This document shows, piece after piece, positions 35,190 through 43,282 of a stretch of 64,000 nt of DNA. The notes under the pieces are model-generated. The model made no database searches. It saw nothing but the letters and a program-made list of their open reading frames with translations, and was not told where the DNA came from. Numbering within the stretch: the stretch's first letter is position 1; every line of letters begins with the position of its first letter. A program made the position numbers and the translations under genes. This stretch comes from Lentilactobacillus kefiri (GTDB taxonomy: Bacteria; Bacillota; Bacilli; Lactobacillales; Lactobacillaceae): NCBI RefSeq assembly GCF_007989105.1, contig NZ_BJVK01000011.1, positions 1 through 64,000 on the forward strand. The letters are read 5' to 3'.

Positions 35190-35750
35190 ATGGACTCAAA
35201 GAAATTATCTGAATTAATTGTACGGACCGCTCAAAAAGATGGGGAAGCTCTTACGGAACTTTTTCAAAAGTACTATCCAATTGTCGGGAAGTGCCGAAGA
35301 GAGTATTATTTACGTGGGTACGATAGAGAGGACCTTGACCAAGAAGCCAGGTTGGTCTTATATCGGACAGCCTGTCGATTTGATCCGTCGCGTAACGCCG
35401 GCTTTGGAACTTTTTACAGATTGAGTTTGAGAAATCGGTTCTATGACATGATTCGAACGACCAACGCCAAGAAGCGGGTTCCCAGTGAGCCGTTAACGTC
35501 GATTGAGGCAAATGAAACGCTGTATGCGGCAACGGTCGCTGATAAATCCGCAAGCAGCCCACTGATTGCAGCAATTGTGGATGAGGCTTTCAAAGAGTTG
35601 TCCAAGTGTTGTTCGGCTTTGGAAAAAGAAGCGTTCCGTTTAATGCTCACAGAACATGATTTTAGTGATCTTGATCCTAAAACCCAGCGCGCACTCGCGA
35701 ATGCATTCGAGTGTTGCCGTCGTAAATTTGATGGTGGCATAATTGACTGA
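35190..35750 (+). CDS. sigH: SigH/ComX-type alternative sigma factor
   Basis: A 186-residue sigma-70-family protein. Region 2 is clear (YYLRGYDREDLDQEARLVLYRTACRFD, about 38-64, then FGTFYRLSLRNRFYDMIR), while region 4 is divergent. The place between rae1 and rpmG is exactly that of Bacillus sigH. In lactobacilli the orthologue is linked to competence-gene control (family knowledge, for example L. sakei). ATG 35190 follows GAAGGGA; an in-frame start at 35112 lies before the hairpin. Target promoters cannot be named here. Confidence 0.82.
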   Translation: MDSKKLSELIVRTAQKDGEALTELFQKYYPIVGKCRREYYLRGYDREDLDQEARLVLYRTACRFDPSRNAGFGTFYRLSLRNRFYDMIRTTNAKKRVPSEPLTSIEANETLYAATVADKSASSPLIAAIVDEAFKELSKCCSALEKEAFRLMLTEHDFSDLDPKTQRALANAFECCRRKFDGGIID

Positions 35751-35797
35751 ATTGTTTTTGAATGATATTATTACTATGCTTGTAAGGAGGTGCCACC

Positions 35798-35947
35798 ATG
35801 GCACAAAGAAAAGTCGCTCTAGCTTGTTCAGTTTGTGGATCCCGGAACTATACGATTCCTGAAAATCCCAATCGGACAAAGCGCTTGGAGTTAAATAAGT
35901 TTTGCAAGTATTGCGGAAAGTATACTTTGCATAAAGAAACTCGTTAA
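35798..35947 (+). CDS. rpmG: 50S ribosomal protein L33
   Basis: A 49-residue ribosomal protein: [18 protein letters not shown] then [17 protein letters not shown]. Two CxxC pairs (Cys10/13 and Cys36/39) make this the zinc-binding C+ form. AAGGAGG precedes the ATG. It lies directly upstream of secE, as in Bacillus. Confidence 0.95.
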   Translation: MAQRKVALACSVCGSRNYTIPENPNRTKRLELNKFCKYCGKYTLHKETR

Positions 35948-35971
35948 TCTTAAACGTAAGGGGATAAAATT

Positions 35972-36148
35972 TTGCGATTAATCAATTTTTTCAAAAAAGT
36001 TGCTCAAGAAATGAAAATGGTTACCTGGCCTGATGTTAATCAGACTCGCACCGATACCAGTACTGTTATTGGTACTTCAATCATCATGGCTATCTTTTTG
36101 GGCCTTGTTGACTGGATCGTTCAATGGGCATTGCAATTTCTTGCATAG
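35972..36148 (+). CDS. secE: Preprotein translocase subunit SecE
   Basis: A 58-residue single-span membrane protein that clamps SecY in the Sec channel. The amphipathic region FFKKVAQEMKMVTWPD carries the conserved W-P; one helix follows (about 32-55). The start is TTG at 35972, 8 nt after AAGGGG (35958-35963). It is found between rpmG and nusG, as expected. Confidence 0.94.
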   Translation: MRLINFFKKVAQEMKMVTWPDVNQTRTDTSTVIGTSIIMAIFLGLVDWIVQWALQFLA

Positions 36149-36181
36149 CCATTTGAGCAAAAATTTGATATAGTTAAGTTG

Positions 36182-36208
36182 AAACCTGCGAAAAGTGTCA
36201 GGTTTTTT
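36182..36208 (+). terminator. Terminator between secE and nusG
   Basis: AAACCTG and CAGGTTT pair around a 10-nt loop, followed by Ts. The stem is short, so termination may be partial. Confidence 0.6.
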
Positions 36209-36251
36209 TATTTGAACTCATTTAAGATGAATTTACGAAGGAGCAGAAAAC

Positions 36252-36800
36252 ATGGTCGAGTCAGCAGAAAAACAATGGTACGTATTGCATACTTATTCCG
36301 GATATGAAAACAAGGTTAAGATGAACCTTGATAGCCGAAAAGAATCAATGGGCATGCAGGATTACATTTTTAGAACAGTCGTTCCGGAACAAGAGGAACA
36401 CGAAGTTAAAAATGGTAAAGACAAAGTCAAAATGGAAAAGGAATTTCCCGGATATGTTTTGGTTGAAATGATCATGACTGACCAGGCTTGGTATATCGTC
36501 CGAAACACCCCAGGAGTAACTGGATTCGTTGGTTCTCATGGTCAAGGAAGTAAGCCAACACCACTGCTTCCAGACGAAGTTGATCTAGTGTTGAAACGTA
36601 TCGGTATGAGTTCACGTCACGAAGACTTGGATGTCAGCATCGGTGATACAGTTAAAATCGTTGACGGTGCATTTACCGGACTTGATGGTAAAGTAAACGA
36701 AGTTGATAACGAAAAGCAACGACTGAAGGTTAATATTGAAATGTTTGGTCGTGAAACAAGTACCGACCTTGACTTTAATCAGATTGATACAAACCTTTAA
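36252..36800 (+). CDS. nusG: Transcription termination/antitermination factor NusG
   Basis: A 182-residue RNA polymerase-binding factor. The NGN domain (about 1-115) has WYVLHTYSGYENKVK and FPGYVLVEM, and the KOW domain (about 128-160) has VKIVDGAFTGLDGKV. Length is standard. GAAGGAG precedes the ATG. Confidence 0.97.
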   Translation: MVESAEKQWYVLHTYSGYENKVKMNLDSRKESMGMQDYIFRTVVPEQEEHEVKNGKDKVKMEKEFPGYVLVEMIMTDQAWYIVRNTPGVTGFVGSHGQGSKPTPLLPDEVDLVLKRIGMSSRHEDLDVSIGDTVKIVDGAFTGLDGKVNEVDNEKQRLKVNIEMFGRETSTDLDFNQIDTNL

Positions 36801-36818
36801 TTAAAGTAGGTGGTCACG

Positions 36819-37667
36819 ATGGTATGGTTGGCCGTTGGACTGGTATTGTTGGCTTCAATCATATTGGCTGTTAGCAAAATAACTGCCCTTGGCAGGCCAA
36901 ACCCGGTTAAGGATGATGAAGATCCAGCCAATATGTTGGAAGGCGTTCCGACGCTGTTTATTCCCGGGTACTTTGGCAACCGGTTTTCGTTTGGCAGATT
37001 GTTAAATCGAATGACCAAACGATATGGCGCTCACAAGTCAATGGTGGTCAAGGTGGACCGACATGGAAATATCCATGTCTCGGGGACGCTGAGCAAATCG
37101 AAGGCTTTGATTCAAATACTCTTTGCCAAAAAGGCTTCGAGACCCCAGGAACAGGCTGTCTGGTTATCGCAGATTCTTGACCTGCTCCAGACTCGTTATG
37201 GAATTCGAAAAGTCAATCTGGTCGGCTACTCCATGGGTTGTATTACCATTTTCTGGTTTCTAACCCATCAAAGCCAATCAGGTCTTGTAGCGGTTAAGCA
37301 TGTCGTGGCAATTGCGGGACCGTTTAACGATTCCGAAATTGCCCGGAGTACCAATGAAGTGGATGCTTATCCATTGAGTCCCAAAGGGCCAGTCAAAAGA
37401 ATGCCAATTTATCGAGCATTGGCCAAACGGATATTTGAAATTCCCAAGGATATTAAAGTCTTGAACATTGCTGGAAGGATCAGTAACCTTCAGCAGGACG
37501 ATGGGGAAGTTTCGGTCAATAGTGCCTTTTCACTGAGATATCTTTTGCGGGAACCAGTCGCACAATACCATGAACTGGTTATCCGCGGAAAGCGGGCCAG
37601 TCACCGGCTGCTCCATGAGAATGCAATCGTGGACGCAAGTATTGCAAAATTTATTTGGAATCTTTAA
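36819..37667 (+). CDS. Membrane-anchored alpha/beta hydrolase (DUF915-like)
   Basis: A 282-residue putative hydrolase. A single N-terminal hydrophobic segment (residues 2-22) could be an anchor or uncleaved signal. The fold begins with VPTLFIPGYFGNRFSF; the nucleophile elbow is LVGYSMGC (about 135-142), and a late GKRASHRLLHEN offers the catalytic His. This resembles the DUF915 cell-surface hydrolases of lactobacilli. Substrate is unknown. The ATG at 36819 follows GTAGGTGG; GTG 36810 lies within that site. It sits between nusG and rplK, where Bacillus has nothing. Confidence 0.8.
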   Translation: MVWLAVGLVLLASIILAVSKITALGRPNPVKDDEDPANMLEGVPTLFIPGYFGNRFSFGRLLNRMTKRYGAHKSMVVKVDRHGNIHVSGTLSKSKALIQILFAKKASRPQEQAVWLSQILDLLQTRYGIRKVNLVGYSMGCITIFWFLTHQSQSGLVAVKHVVAIAGPFNDSEIARSTNEVDAYPLSPKGPVKRMPIYRALAKRIFEIPKDIKVLNIAGRISNLQQDDGEVSVNSAFSLRYLLREPVAQYHELVIRGKRASHRLLHENAIVDASIAKFIWNL

Positions 37668-37673
37668 TTTAGG

Positions 37674-37702
37674 TTGTTCAATGAAAATGTTTATGTTATA
37701 TT
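37674..37702 (+). promoter_or_regulatory. Promoter of the rplK-rplA operon
   Basis: TTGTTC (37674-37679), 17 bp, TATATT (37697-37702). Confidence 0.65.
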
Positions 37703-37727
37703 AGTATGGTATGTTTAAGCATACGAA

Positions 37728-37761
37728 CGTGGGAGGAGAAATTTTGATCTCCACTTACCAC
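37728..37761 (+). promoter_or_regulatory. Leader hairpin before rplK, L1-type motif
   Basis: CGTGGGAGG (37728-37736), then GAGA/TCTC pairing, and a closing CCAC (37758-37761). The same CGTGGGAGG...CCAC pattern recurs before rplA at 38264-38290. L1 is known to repress its operon by binding an rRNA-like mRNA site, which is the likely meaning. Confidence 0.5.
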
Positions 37762-37787
37762 ACACGGACTTAAGGAGGTTATGTCTC

Positions 37788-38213
37788 GTGGCTAAAAAAG
37801 TAGCTAATATCGTTAAATTGCAAATTCCAGCGGGCAAAGCAACACCTGCCCCTCCAGTTGGTCCTGCATTAGGTCAAGCAGGTATCAACATCATGGGATT
37901 CACTAAGGAATTTAATGCACGTACTGCCGATCAGGCAGGGATGATTATTCCTGTTGTTATCACTGTGTATGAAGATCGTTCATTCGACTTCATTACCAAG
38001 ACTCCACCTGCTGCTGTTTTACTCAAGAAAGCTGCTGGTGTTCAAAAGGGTTCCGGCGAACCAAATACTAACAAGGTTGCAACTGTTACAAAAGACCAAG
38101 TTAAGAAGATTGCCGAAACTAAAATGAAAGACCTAAACGCAGCTGATGTTGAAGCAGCAATGCGCATGGTTGAAGGTACTGCACGTAGCATGGGCTTCAC
38201 TGTCGAAGGATAG
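37788..38213 (+). CDS. rplK: 50S ribosomal protein L11
   Basis: A 141-residue protein of the GTPase-associated centre. [20 protein letters not shown] (about 14-33) is the conserved N-terminal motif. The C-terminal rRNA-binding domain ends [20 protein letters not shown]. Start is GTG at 37788, 9 nt after AAGGAGG. An ATG at 37781 opens only a four-codon frame. Confidence 0.98.
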   Translation: MAKKVANIVKLQIPAGKATPAPPVGPALGQAGINIMGFTKEFNARTADQAGMIIPVVITVYEDRSFDFITKTPPAAVLLKKAAGVQKGSGEPNTNKVATVTKDQVKKIAETKMKDLNAADVEAAMRMVEGTARSMGFTVEG

Positions 38214-38241
38214 TTTAACCCGCTATATAAGTACTTTCTAC

Positions 38242-38290
38242 GATGATGCACTGTTTCACATCGCGTGGGAGGTTAATCCGTTATAACCAC
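38242..38290 (+). promoter_or_regulatory. Candidate L1 autoregulatory site before rplA
   Basis: GATGATGCA (38242-38250), CGTGGGAGG (38264-38272), and the closing GGTTA/TAACC with CCAC at 38287-38290 resemble the paired strands of the L1-binding stalk of 23S rRNA. The element ends before the ribosome site AAGGAGG. Confidence 0.5.
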
Positions 38291-38311
38291 AAAGCAAGGA
38301 GGAAAACACAC

Positions 38312-39016
38312 ATGGCTCATAGAGGTAAAAATTACAAGGCAGCTGTCGCAAAGATAGATGCTGAAAAAGCATACCCAATCAAAGATGCTGTTCAATTGAT
38401 TAAAGATATTGATTTTGCAAAGTTCGACTCAACTGTCGAAATTGTATTCAAATTAAATGTTGATACTAAGCAGGCTGATCAACAATTACGTGGTGCCGTT
38501 GTTTTACCAAACGGAACTGGTAAAGATCAAACTGTTGTTGTATTTGCAAAAGGTGACAATGCCAAAGCAGCTAAAGATGCTGGTGCTGACTTTGTCGGTG
38601 ACGCTGACTTGGTTCAAAAGATTCAAGGCGGCTGGCTTGATTTCGATGTTGCAATTGCAACACCTGACATGATGGCTCAAGTTGGACGTTTAGGTCGTGT
38701 TCTTGGACCTAAAGGTTTGATGCCAAACCCTAAGACTGGAACTGTTACTATGGATGTTGCCAAAGCCGTTAAAGAATCTAAGGCTGGTAAGGTTACTTAC
38801 CGGACTGACCGTGATGGTAACGTTGCTGTCCCAGTTGGTAAAGTTTCATTTGATACCGACAAACTTGTTGGTAACTTAAAGACAATTGAGGATGTTATCG
38901 TAAAGGCACGTCCAGCTTCTGTTCGTGGTATTTACGTAACCAACGTTTCAATTTCAACTACATTTGGCCCTGGCGTCAAAGTTGATCTTGGCTCATTTGC
39001 AAGTGATGAAGCTTAA
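38312..39016 (+). CDS. rplA: 50S ribosomal protein L1
   Basis: A 234-residue protein of the L1 stalk and usual translational repressor of its operon. The signature [20 protein letters not shown] and the [18 protein letters not shown] block (about 126-143) are clear. ATG 38312 follows AAGGAGG; an in-frame upstream ATG at 38243 lies inside the leader element and is not used. Confidence 0.98.
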   Translation: MAHRGKNYKAAVAKIDAEKAYPIKDAVQLIKDIDFAKFDSTVEIVFKLNVDTKQADQQLRGAVVLPNGTGKDQTVVVFAKGDNAKAAKDAGADFVGDADLVQKIQGGWLDFDVAIATPDMMAQVGRLGRVLGPKGLMPNPKTGTVTMDVAKAVKESKAGKVTYRTDRDGNVAVPVGKVSFDTDKLVGNLKTIEDVIVKARPASVRGIYVTNVSISTTFGPGVKVDLGSFASDEA

Positions 39017-39046
39017 TTAGTTTCGATTTAAATAAAAAATCCCTAA

Positions 39047-39076
39047 TTGACGGTTTATGACCTAGTGTGATAGACT
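39047..39076 (+). promoter_or_regulatory. Promoter of the rplJ-rplL operon
   Basis: TTGACG (39047-39052), 18 bp, TAGACT (39071-39076). Confidence 0.55.
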
Positions 39077-39089
39077 GTTAGTTGCTGAT

Positions 39090-39200
39090 ATATTCGCCTA
39101 AGACTCAGGTGGCTTCCATGCCTTAATATCCTGCCGAGGAAAGTAATTCTACTTTTTTCCTATGTCTGGGTGGGCATAGGGATTTTTTATTAAATCCCAA
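39090..39200 (+). promoter_or_regulatory. Ribosomal protein L10 leader
   Basis: The conserved elements of the L10(L12)4-binding leader are visible in order: CCTAAGACTCAGGTGG near 39097, CCTGCCGAGG near 39131-39140, and TGTCTGGGTGGGCATAGG near 39162-39179. The last part forms CCTATG/CATAGG followed by a T-run, a terminator by which excess L10 attenuates its own operon. Confidence 0.88.
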
Positions 39201-39224
39201 CAAATATTTTGGGAGGTGAAATTC

Positions 39225-39737
39225 GTGAGTGAAAATGCTGTTGCTGTTAAAGCAAAAAAGGTTGAAGCTGTTACTGAAGAATTAAAGAAAGCTTCTTCTA
39301 TCGTTATTGTTAACTATCGTGGTTTAACTGTTGCTGAAGTTACTGACTTGCGTAAGCAGTTACGTGACGAAGGCGTAAAGATGGAAGTTGTTAAGAACAA
39401 GGTAATGGATCGTGCCGCTGTTAATGCCGGCTTTGAAGATTTGAAGCCAACATTTGCAGGTCCTACTGCTGTTGTATTCTCATCTGAAGATCCTGTTGCT
39501 GGACCTAAGATTGTCCACAACTTTGCAAAGACTAACGACCAACTTAAACTTAAGGGTGGCGTTATCGATGGTGAAGTTGCCAGTCTTGATGAAATTACTG
39601 CTTATGCTGCATTGCCTAGCCGTGATGAATTGTTATCTACTCTTGCTAACATTCTTCAAGCACCTGTACGTAACTTCGCATATGGTGTTAAAGCTATTGC
39701 TGATAAGAAACAATCTGACGATGGCGACGCTGCCTAA
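39225..39737 (+). CDS. rplJ: 50S ribosomal protein L10
   Basis: A 170-residue stalk base protein that binds L7/L12 dimers. VTEELKKASSIVIVNYRGLTV and the conserved LRDEGVKMEVVKNKV segment (about 45-60) identify it. GTG 39225 has 8-nt spacing from GGGAGG (39211-39216); the in-frame GTG at 39216 overlaps that site. It is controlled by the leader just upstream. Confidence 0.97.
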   Translation: MSENAVAVKAKKVEAVTEELKKASSIVIVNYRGLTVAEVTDLRKQLRDEGVKMEVVKNKVMDRAAVNAGFEDLKPTFAGPTAVVFSSEDPVAGPKIVHNFAKTNDQLKLKGGVIDGEVASLDEITAYAALPSRDELLSTLANILQAPVRNFAYGVKAIADKKQSDDGDAA

Positions 39738-39776
39738 TCAGAACTAAATAAATTCCAATTAATGGAGGAAAATAAA

Positions 39777-40142
39777 ATGGCTTTTGATAAAGATAATATT
39801 ATTGACCAATTAAAAGATGCTTCAATTTCTGACCTTAACGACTTGGTTAAGTCAATTGAAGACGAATTCGGTGTTTCTGCATCAGCTCCAGTTGCTGCTG
39901 CAGGTGCTGCTGGTGGCGACGGTGCTACCAAAGACTCATACGATGTTGAATTAACTGAATCTGGTGACCAAAAGGTTAAAGCCATCAAGGCTATCCGTGA
40001 CATCACCGGTCTTGGTTTGAAAGACGCTAAAGGACTTGTTGATAAGGTTCCATCAATCATCAAGGAAGGCGCTTCAGAAGACGAAGCCAACAAGATCAAG
40101 GAACAACTTGAAGCCGTTGGTGGAACTGTTACCCTTAAGTAG
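39777..40142 (+). CDS. rplL: 50S ribosomal protein L7/L12
   Basis: A 121-residue stalk protein. The N-terminal dimer domain is followed by an alanine/glycine hinge (about 40-50) and the C-terminal factor-binding domain with [23 protein letters not shown] 39777 is used; the ATG at 39762 overlaps the GGAGG site. Confidence 0.98.
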   Translation: MAFDKDNIIDQLKDASISDLNDLVKSIEDEFGVSASAPVAAAGAAGGDGATKDSYDVELTESGDQKVKAIKAIRDITGLGLKDAKGLVDKVPSIIKEGASEDEANKIKEQLEAVGGTVTLK

Positions 40143-40167
40143 TCATTTAACTACTGGTAATAATTTC

Positions 40168-40207
40168 AAAAACTGTGTATCGACATTGTCGGTACACAGT
40201 TTTTTTG
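40168..40207 (+). terminator. Terminator of rplJ-rplL
   Basis: AAAACTGTGTA pairs with TACACAGTTTT around an inner CGAC/GTCG, with a following T-run. Confidence 0.85.
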
Positions 40208-40217
40208 TGCACCTTAG

Positions 40218-40246
40218 TTGTATGGTAAAGAATTAATTGTCATAAT
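40218..40246 (+). promoter_or_regulatory. Promoter of mprF
   Basis: TTGTAT (40218-40223), 17 bp, CATAAT (40241-40246). Confidence 0.6.
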
Positions 40247-40287
40247 GGACCAAGAGTGATTATTCCAAATGAAATGATGGTGAATCT

Positions 40288-42879
40288 ATGTTGAAAAAGA
40301 TATTAAATTTCATAGATAAGCGAATGACACTGATTAAGCTGCTATTTGTGTTCTCAGTATTAATCTTTGTCGTTCGACAACTTGCAAAAATTATTCGGGA
40401 AGTAAATGGGAACCAATTTCAGACGGTCTTGGCCAGCCAAAGCAAGGGTGCACTGTTGATCATGCTGGTAGTGGGCTTCATCTCCATTCTGCCAATGCTG
40501 GTTTACGATTATTCAATCGTCCAATTTTTACCAACAAAATTTTCACCGACGTACATAGTTCGAAGCGGTTGGGTTGTTAACACCTTTACGAATCTTCTAG
40601 GGTTTGGTGGTTTACTCGGAGCGAGTCTCCGAGCCCACTTTTATGGCAAGGGTGCCAGCCGAAAAGAGATTGTTTACGCAATCTCTAAAGTGGCATTATT
40701 TTTGATATCAGGACTTTCTTTGCTTTGTCTGGTATCGCTTATTATGATTTTTGGCTTTGGAATTGGCTCAACTTTTGCCCACTATTGGATCTGGCTTACT
40801 GGGGGTGCAATATATTTTCCTGGCGTCATGCTGTTTACCAAAATGACAAATTCCGAATTCTTCAGTGATCTTTCCACCAAGCAAGAGTTGATTATGACGG
40901 CAGGGTCATTTCTGGAGTGGGGAAGTGCATTGGGCTTCTTTGTTCTCATTGGTCACTTAATGGACTTACCCGTTGACCTACGATTAGTTGTCCCAATTTT
41001 TGTTGTTGCCAACGTTGCCGGAGTTGTTTCAATGATCCCCGGTGGATTGGGTTCTTTTGATATCTTCGTGATCATTGGCCTGGGCTTTATTGGCGTTGCC
41101 CGGAGTGATGCTTTGGTATGGATCCTTTTATATCGTCTGTTCTACTATTTATTGCCATTTCTTGTTGGAACCGGGTTGTTTGTTCATGATACCGGAACTA
41201 AGCTGAATACCTTTCTTGACGATTTACCAAGGTTGCTGATCCAACGGATTGCTCAAGTGTTTTTGACCGGCTTCATGTATTTCTCCGGCATTATGATGCT
41301 GCTGTTTGCGACCGTGCCGAACGTTGTCATTGTCAATAAGCTCTACGTCAAATTGATTCCTTACTCGATATTCTTCGTCAGCCATATTATGAACATTGTG
41401 GTGGCCTTTTTATTGATCGGTTTAGCCAGTGGAATTTGGACACGGACCAAGCGTGCATTTATGCCAACTGTTTTTGTACTGATTGTTTCAATCTTCAATA
41501 CCTGGTTTAACGAGGCATTCACTTGGCGGATGGTTTTACTTTTCGTTGTTATCTTGATTACCCTTTGGTTGTCCAAATCAGTCCTTTACCGTGAACGAAT
41601 GGCAAATTCCTGGGGCATCCTGTTGTTTAATAGTTCAATTTTCATTGTGACGTTTACGACCTATACCTTAATTGGAATTGCTGCAAACAAAAGAATGCCG
41701 CTTCATTTTGACAAAGCTTACCTGTTTCCTTCAGCCGGAGCGTGGTTAGCTGGTTTTATTGGCCTTATTATCGTGCTCATCGTCTTGGTGGGAATCAATG
41801 CGTATCTGACTGCTGGACATCCAGAATGGCTTGGACAGCGTTTTGACGCTAACAGGGTCAGGGCGATTATCAACCAGTATGGTGGTAACGAAGATAGTCA
41901 TTTGGCTTTCTTGCGTGATAAACAGATTTACTTTTACTCAGAAGATGGTGTCGACGAGGTCTTCTTCATGTATAAGAAGATCGCTGATAAGCTGTTGATC
42001 ATGGGTGAACCCGTCGGCAATAAAGAAAAATTTAGTGCTGCAATTGATGATTTTGTCAAAGCAGCCGATGAATCTGATTTGAAGCTAGTCTTTTATGAGA
42101 TTAACGAAGACTTGACCATGAGTTTACACGAAACCGGATTTGATTTTATTAAAACCGGTGAGGACGGACTGGTTGATTTGGATACCTTCACGCTCAGTGG
42201 TAAACGCCACCGAGGTGAAAGAGCCCTCATGCATAAATTTGATCGAGAGGGATATCAGTTTGAAATTCTGCAGCCACCGTTCTCAGATGATTTAATGGCA
42301 ACTTTGAAAGAGATATCAGATGAATGGCTTGATAATAAAGCTGAAAAGGGATTTTCTCTTGGCTTTTTCGATACTTATTATTTGCAGCAAGCACCAATTG
42401 CTGTCATGAAAGATAATACCGGTAAAATTGTGGCTTTTGCCAATCTCATGCCGGATGGTAATAAGGTCACGACTTCCATTGATTTGATGCGTTCATCGGC
42501 TGACGCGCCATCTGGAATCATGGATGGTATCTTAATTAATCTATACGAAACTTCTCATGAGAAAGGCTACAAGTATTTTGATCTGGGAATGTCGCCATTT
42601 TCAAATGTGGGAACCTCCAGATTCAGCTTTACTCAGGAGAGAATTGTTCATCTCATTTATCAGTATGGTTACAAGCTCTATAGTTTTGAAGGCTTGCGCT
42701 CCTATAAAGAGAAGTACGTTGATAAATGGGAATCCAAGTACATCGCTTATTACAGGCGAAGCGGGTTGGTGTTTGCAGTTTTGCAAATCATTTTGGTTGT
42801 TAATCAACCACGAAATAAAAAGCCGGCTGGATTGTCAAAAGCACTCATGTATGTTTTGGATGCCAGTCGACCAAAGTAG
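40288..42879 (+). CDS. mprF: Lysylphosphatidylglycerol flippase/synthetase
   Basis: An 863-residue bifunctional membrane protein. The N-terminal part (about 1-510) has roughly 13-14 helices: the flippase (MIPGGLGSFDIFVIIGLGF near 248) and hydrophobic synthase domains. The C-terminal cytosolic domain (about 530-850) is a DUF2156 tRNA-dependent aminoacyl transferase with DLGMSPFSNVG near 770. It adds an amino acid, usually lysine, to phosphatidylglycerol, lowering surface charge and giving resistance to cationic peptides. Length agrees with Bacillus and Staphylococcus MprF (840-860). The ribosome site (GGTGA) is weak. Confidence 0.93.
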   Translation: MLKKILNFIDKRMTLIKLLFVFSVLIFVVRQLAKIIREVNGNQFQTVLASQSKGALLIMLVVGFISILPMLVYDYSIVQFLPTKFSPTYIVRSGWVVNTFTNLLGFGGLLGASLRAHFYGKGASRKEIVYAISKVALFLISGLSLLCLVSLIMIFGFGIGSTFAHYWIWLTGGAIYFPGVMLFTKMTNSEFFSDLSTKQELIMTAGSFLEWGSALGFFVLIGHLMDLPVDLRLVVPIFVVANVAGVVSMIPGGLGSFDIFVIIGLGFIGVARSDALVWILLYRLFYYLLPFLVGTGLFVHDTGTKLNTFLDDLPRLLIQRIAQVFLTGFMYFSGIMMLLFATVPNVVIVNKLYVKLIPYSIFFVSHIMNIVVAFLLIGLASGIWTRTKRAFMPTVFVLIVSIFNTWFNEAFTWRMVLLFVVILITLWLSKSVLYRERMANSWGILLFNSSIFIVTFTTYTLIGIAANKRMPLHFDKAYLFPSAGAWLAGFIGLIIVLIVLVGINAYLTAGHPEWLGQRFDANRVRAIINQYGGNEDSHLAFLRDKQIYFYSEDGVDEVFFMYKKIADKLLIMGEPVGNKEKFSAAIDDFVKAADESDLKLVFYEINEDLTMSLHETGFDFIKTGEDGLVDLDTFTLSGKRHRGERALMHKFDREGYQFEILQPPFSDDLMATLKEISDEWLDNKAEKGFSLGFFDTYYLQQAPIAVMKDNTGKIVAFANLMPDGNKVTTSIDLMRSSADAPSGIMDGILINLYETSHEKGYKYFDLGMSPFSNVGTSRFSFTQERIVHLIYQYGYKLYSFEGLRSYKEKYVDKWESKYIAYYRRSGLVFAVLQIILVVNQPRNKKPAGLSKALMYVLDASRPK

Positions 42880-42958
42880 TCTTCAAAAGAGGAGGCAATT
42901 TTCTAAGAATCATGAAAGCCGTTTGTTTCTGATTTAGAGAAATATTATTCAACAAAAT

Positions 42959-42996
42959 AATAGGACCGAAACAAGATGCTTGTTTCGGTCCTATTT
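42959..42996 (+). terminator. Terminator after mprF
   Basis: AATAGGACCGAAACAAG and CTTGTTTCGGTCCTATT pair around a 3-nt loop. The T-run is short. Confidence 0.8.
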
Positions 42997-43040
42997 GGAT
43001 ATCCAAAGATGAAAATTGAAGAATGATACTTTTTCATAAA

Positions 43041-43257
43041 TGTTTACTGAAGTTTACTCAGACATAAACCGGTTTGTTTGCAAAAAAATAAAGCGTTTTC
43101 AAAAAATCTGATTGGAATTCACAAAGCAAATGTTGAAATGCTTGATATTCAAGCCTATCAAGGATTTATATTTGGATTTTGAAAGTTGGATAATTGTGAA
43201 GTTAAGGTTGACAACGCTGCCAAAATGAGTTAAATTTTGGTTAGTAAAGTTTACTAA
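43041..43257 (+). promoter_or_regulatory. galKET control region: promoter, cre and operator-like sites
   Basis: Between mprF and galK lie about 400 bp. Promoter: TTGACA (43208-43213), 17 bp, TAAATT (43231-43236). A perfect palindrome, TTAGTAAA-g-TTTACTAA (43241-43257), covers the expected start point. Upstream, GTTTACT is repeated at 43042-43048 and 43052-43058, one helical turn apart. AAACCGGTTT (43066-43075) is a palindrome, and ATAAAGCGTTTTCA (43088-43101) matches 12 of 14 cre positions. Control by a GalR-type repressor plus CcpA is inferred. Confidence 0.65.
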
Positions 43258-43282
43258 AAATATAAGTAGAGGGATGAAACTT

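Noticed and set aside
37781-37795. ATG at 37781 as the rplK start
   Set aside because: It opens only a four-codon frame (MSRG stop). The GTG at 37788 is in frame with L11 and well spaced from AAGGAGG.
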